Of a stretch of DNA of 64,000 nt, positions 60,919-64,000 are shown piece by piece. The notes under the pieces were generated by a model. That model ran no database searches and was not told the origin of the DNA. It saw nothing but the letters and a program-made list of their open reading frames with translations. Source of the DNA: DTFZ01 sp050260375 (GTDB lineage Bacteria; Bacillota; Clostridia; Christensenellales; SZUA-584); assembly GCA_050260375.1 (NCBI GenBank), contig JBLNCA010000011.1:1-64000 (forward strand), read 5' to 3'. How positions within the stretch are numbered: position 1 is the stretch's first letter; each line of letters opens with the position of its first letter. The translations under genes were made by a program, and so were the position numbers.

Positions 60919-62880
60919 TTACGCCTTTATCATCTCTTCAAACTGCTTCTCGTCTATCACCGTTATGCCGAGCTTCTGCGCTTTACCCAGCTTGCTACCC
61001 GCTTCCGCGCCCGCGAGCACATAATCCGTGTTCTTGCTGACCGAGGACGACACCTCGCCTCCCAGCGACTCTATAATGTCGGAAGCTTCCTTGCGCGTGT
61101 AATTTTCCAGCGTTCCGGTAAGCACTACCTTTTTGCCGGAAAACGCAGTATCTTTCGCTGTCTTTCGCTCGAATACGGGCGCTACGCCCGCAGCTTCCAT
61201 GCGCTCTATTATGCGCCGGGCGCGCTCGTTGCCGAAAAACTCGACTATGTTCTGCGCGAGCGTTAAGCCTATGCCCTCAATAGTCAAAAGGCTCTCTATA
61301 TCCGCTTTCATAAGCGCCTGTATGCTGCCGTACCGCTCCGCGAGGTCCTTAGCGGTCTTTGCGCCTATGCCGGGTATGCCGAGCGCGTATATGTAGCCCG
61401 CAAGCGGCCTTGTTTTGCTGGCCTCAATCGCTTTTTTTAGATTCTCCGCCTTCTTCTCGCCGAACCCCGGCAGCGTCTTTATGCGCCCATAATCGAGATA
61501 GTATAAATCGGAAACGTCGCTGAGCCCAAGGTGGTCGTAAAACGCCTCCGCCGTCCTGTCCGAAAACGTCGTTATGTCCATAGCGTCGCGCGACGCAAAG
61601 TGCGCTATAGAGCGCGTCAGCTGCGGGCGACAATAAAGCATGTTCTCGCAGAATATATGCGCGCCCTTCTCCACAAGGTGATACCCGCACGCGGGGCAAT
61701 GCGTCGGCGGCACTATATCCTCCGAATCGGGCAAACACTCGGCCACGCCCGTTATCTCGGGTATCACGTCCCCCGAACGCCTGAGGAACACGCGGCAGTT
61801 CTTCTTAACGCCTTTTTTCTTTATATCGCCGTAGTTGTTGAGCGTCGCCCGGCTCACCGTCACGCCCGCTATGTCCACCGGCTCGAGCACTGCGCCCGGC
61901 GTAAGCTTGCCCGTGCGCCCCACCTGCCATATAACGTCCTTTAATATCGTCGTCTTTTCGTCCGCCTCGAACTTATAGGCTATCGCCCAGCGCGGGAACT
62001 TCTGCGTGAACCCGAGCTTCTCCCTCGCCGCGAAGCTGTCTACCTTTATAACGACGCCGTCAATCAGGTAATCGAGGCTGTCACGCTGCTTTTCCGCCTC
62101 TTTTACGCATTCCATTACGCCGTCTATGTCTTTTGCCTCTCTTATGAAGCTGTTTACGGGAAAATGGTTTTCTTTAAGGAACGCCGTCATTTCACGGTGC
62201 GTCGCGAACTGCTCGCCCTGCTTAAACCCTACGCTGTAGCAGAAAAGGCTTAATTTGCGCTTCGCGGTCTCGCCGGGGTCAAGGTTTCTTAGCGCACCCG
62301 CCGCGGCGTTGCGCGCATTTTTAAGCGGCTCGTCCGCCTTCTCGTTGTATTCGCGCAAAGCGGAAAGCTTCATCATGCCCTCGCCCTGCACCTCCAGCAC
62401 GCCCTTAAACGGTATAGAAAGCGGTACGCTCTTTATGGTCTTAACCTGCGCGGTAATCACCTCGCCCGTCACGCCGTCGCCTCTCGTGGCGGCAGAGACG
62501 AGCAGCCCGTTTTCGTAGCGCAGGTTTATCGTGAGCCCGTCGAATTTATACTCGACTATATACAGAAATTCCTCGTTTGTGAACTTCCTTGCGCGCTCTT
62601 CCCACGCAAGCAGTTCTTCTCTGGTCCTCGCCTTGTCAAGGCTGAAAAGAGGCGCAAGGTGCCGTATCTTTTCAAAGCCGGGCAGTATCTCGCCGCCCAC
62701 CCTCTGTGTGGGCGAATCGGGGCGCACGTAACCCGTCTCGCGCTCAAGTTTAAGCAGTTCGTCGTACAGTTCGTCGTACTCGGCGTCGCTTACAGTCGGG
62801 TTGTCCAGCGTATAGTAGTTGTACATATGCCGCGTGAGTTCCCCGACGAGATAATCTATACGGTTTTTCTTTTCTTCCAT
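60919..62880 (-). CDS. ligA: NAD-dependent DNA ligase
   Basis: 653 residues. Seals nicks in replication and repair. Ia domain at the N terminus, adenylation domain with the nucleophile Lys112 in VEYKFDGL, oligonucleotide-binding fold, a four-Cys zinc finger (CPACGYH...CRPQ), helix-hairpin-helix repeats (TLPGFGEKKAENL, ALGIPGIGAKTAKDLAERYG) and a C-terminal BRCT domain (about 578-653; SGKKVVLTGTLENYTRKEAS). ATG at 62880 has AAGGTGG five bases upstream, within the spacer after the dapL stop; a longer frame to 62973 is rejected. Follows dapL closely. Confidence 0.96.
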   Translation of the reverse strand: MEEKKNRIDYLVGELTRHMYNYYTLDNPTVSDAEYDELYDELLKLERETGYVRPDSPTQRVGGEILPGFEKIRHLAPLFSLDKARTREELLAWEERARKFTNEEFLYIVEYKFDGLTINLRYENGLLVSAATRGDGVTGEVITAQVKTIKSVPLSIPFKGVLEVQGEGMMKLSALREYNEKADEPLKNARNAAAGALRNLDPGETAKRKLSLFCYSVGFKQGEQFATHREMTAFLKENHFPVNSFIREAKDIDGVMECVKEAEKQRDSLDYLIDGVVIKVDSFAAREKLGFTQKFPRWAIAYKFEADEKTTILKDVIWQVGRTGKLTPGAVLEPVDIAGVTVSRATLNNYGDIKKKGVKKNCRVFLRRSGDVIPEITGVAECLPDSEDIVPPTHCPACGYHLVEKGAHIFCENMLYCRPQLTRSIAHFASRDAMDITTFSDRTAEAFYDHLGLSDVSDLYYLDYGRIKTLPGFGEKKAENLKKAIEASKTRPLAGYIYALGIPGIGAKTAKDLAERYGSIQALMKADIESLLTIEGIGLTLAQNIVEFFGNERARRIIERMEAAGVAPVFERKTAKDTAFSGKKVVLTGTLENYTRKEASDIIESLGGEVSSSVSKNTDYVLAGAEAGSKLGKAQKLGITVIDEKQFEEMIKA

Positions 62881-62890
62881 ACGGTCCACC

Positions 62891-64000
62891 TTAATACTTA
62901 AACCCCAGCTTTTTAAGCCTTTGTTCCACCTCGCCCAGCACGGCGTCTTCCTCCCGCTCGTCCGCAGCCTCAAAGGTCACCGACATGCGCAGATACGCGC
63001 CCGCGTCGTCCCACGGCACGGTGGATATGAGCGCTTTTTTTATCAGATACTCCGCGCACTGCTCGGCGCTGTCAAATGCTGTTCCGTCCGCCGCGCTTTT
63101 TGGCGCTTCGACGTAGCAATAAAACGTTCCCTTTGGCTTTTGCGCCTTTATATCGGCGCTTTCCAAAACGCGCACGAGCTTATCGAACCTGCGCGAATAC
63201 CTCTTACAGTTATCCTCTATTATGCGGCCCATATTATTCAGCGCGTATGCGCCCGCCTTCTGTATCGCTCGGAACTGTCCCGAATCGGTATTGTCCTTCA
63301 CCGCGGCGAGCGCGCTTATTATCTTTTCGCTGCCCGCTACGAAGCCCAGCCTCCAGCCCGTCATGTTGAATGACTTGGAAAGCGAATGTATTTCGACGCC
63401 CACATACTGCGCGCCGTCAACCGAGAGGAAGCTAAGCGGCTTTTCGCCGTCAAAAGTTATCGCCGAATACGCCGCGTCGGATACGACAACAATGCCGTTT
63501 TTCTGCGCGAACTCAACTACGCGCTTATAGAACTCCTTCGTCGCCGTCTTGCCCGTAGGGTTGTTCGGGTAGTTTATATACAGCATCTTTGCGCGTTTCA
63601 ATATGTTATCCGGTATGCTAGAAAAATCCGGGTAAAAATCGTTTTGCTTCAATAGCGGCAGTTCGTATGTTTCGCCTCCCAGGTACCGCGTATAAGTGCC
63701 CATCACCGGATATCCCGGCACGGTTACCAGCGCTATGTCGCCCGGGTCTATAAAGCATATCGGCAGCATCGCGAGCGCGGACTTCGAGCCTATCGTATGC
63801 AGCACGTTTTTAAGCGGGTCTTCGAGCTTAACGCCGTACATTCTCTCTAAGAACGCCGCCGCTGCCTGCTGGAACTCCGCTATGCCGTTGTCGGCGTAAA
63901 ACCTGTTTTCGCACTTTGCCGCCTCGCGCGCCAGCACGTCGACAATCTCCTTATCCGCCGGTTTATCCGGTTCGCCCACGCCCATGTCTATAAGACGAAC
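62891..64000 (-). CDS. dapL: LL-diaminopimelate aminotransferase (5' end outside the window)
   Basis: The frame is open to the window edge; about 369 residues are visible, so some 20-40 are missing. A fold-type I PLP enzyme: substrate loop MGVGEPDKPAD, NRFYADNGIAEFQQAAAAFL, TVPGYPVMGTYTRYLGGE, NYPNNPTGK, and the PLP Lys in HSLSKSFNMTGWRLGF. The pattern (ENRFYxDNG, YPVxGTxTRYxGGE, DNxDSGQF) is that of DapL, which converts tetrahydrodipicolinate to LL-diaminopimelate with glutamate, giving lysine and peptidoglycan precursors in one step. It lies 10 bases upstream of ligA. Confidence 0.9.
   Translation of the reverse strand, partial: VRLIDMGVGEPDKPADKEIVDVLAREAAKCENRFYADNGIAEFQQAAAAFLERMYGVKLEDPLKNVLHTIGSKSALAMLPICFIDPGDIALVTVPGYPVMGTYTRYLGGETYELPLLKQNDFYPDFSSIPDNILKRAKMLYINYPNNPTGKTATKEFYKRVVEFAQKNGIVVVSDAAYSAITFDGEKPLSFLSVDGAQYVGVEIHSLSKSFNMTGWRLGFVAGSEKIISALAAVKDNTDSGQFRAIQKAGAYALNNMGRIIEDNCKRYSRRFDKLVRVLESADIKAQKPKGTFYCYVEAPKSAADGTAFDSAEQCAEYLIKKALISTVPWDDAGAYLRMSVTFEAADEREEDAVLGEVEQRLKKLGFKY

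Overview
The window looks like chromosomal DNA of an anaerobic, probably uncultured member of the Clostridia (Bacillota). The signs are a GerW/YtfJ sporulation-family gene next to its usual DUF2953 partner, a Bacillus-type PurR, an LL-diaminopimelate aminotransferase (DapL), a ferredoxin-like aldo/keto reductase, a YitT-family protein, tRNA genes with encoded CCA, purine-rich Shine-Dalgarno sites with GTG and TTG starts, and a strong preference for the isoleucine codon ATA in most genes. No rRNA, CRISPR array, prophage or secondary-metabolite cluster is visible. The genus is not determinable by eye.

Layout. 1-0.5 kb: tail of an IS30-type transposase cut by the window edge, then repeats. 0.5-2.9 kb: minus-strand operon of a short-chain dehydrogenase, a nitroreductase and a 2-hydroxyacid dehydrogenase. 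3-4.2 kb: cinA. 4.7-12.7 kb: zinc-ribbon membrane protein, a tiny J-domain-like protein, merR plus a Fe-S aldo/keto reductase, a lipoprotein, an FMN-reductase-like flavoprotein, YitT and an Lgt-family protein. 12.7-17.9 kb: an island with different codon use holding cheW, a chemoreceptor, a partial duplicate of the cheW 5' end, and a decayed leucine-rich-repeat lipoprotein gene. 18-23.7 kb: glmM-glmS, thioredoxin reductase and a C-terminal processing protease. 24-25.8 kb: tRNA-Thr(CGT) and tRNA-Pro(CGG), a tandem duplication that begins inside the tRNA-Pro 3' end, and a DUF4145 gene broken by one stop codon.

26-48.5 kb is a plant-glucan/mannan utilisation region: cellobiose phosphorylase (GH94) divergent from a LacI regulator; a minus-strand run of a frameshifted second LacI, a five-gene peptide-type ABC importer, a GH3 and a GH1 beta-glucosidase; a GH2 beta-mannosidase divergent from that run; then a MATE exporter, a GNAT, an AraC regulator, an MFS transporter and a signal-less GH5 endoglucanase. 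The likely flow is import of short cello- or manno-oligosaccharides, then hydrolysis or phosphorolysis inside the cell. 48.5-57.6 kb: a secreted SH3b/nuclease-fold lipoprotein, an aldo/keto reductase, HflK-HflC, GNATs, a methyltransferase, sn-glycerol-1-phosphate dehydrogenase and PurR. 57.9-64 kb: murC, YmaF-like, gerW, DUF2953, ligA and the 5'-truncated dapL.

The most interesting non-coding signals are: a three-copy dispersed element with covarying stems (A 257-365, B 4381-4506, C 24677-24811), probably a structured RNA or mobile RNA-like repeat; a leader whose 5' end is complementary to the glmS ribosome-binding site; three MerR-type promoters with 19-bp spacers that tie three reductase operons into one regulon; two identical LacI-type operators placed at both divergent promoters between the cellobiose phosphorylase and its regulator; and a family of hairpin repeats ending in GGGGRCCCC that always occur in pairs. 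Several genes are interrupted by single stops or 1-base indels, which suggests either local gene decay or assembly errors.
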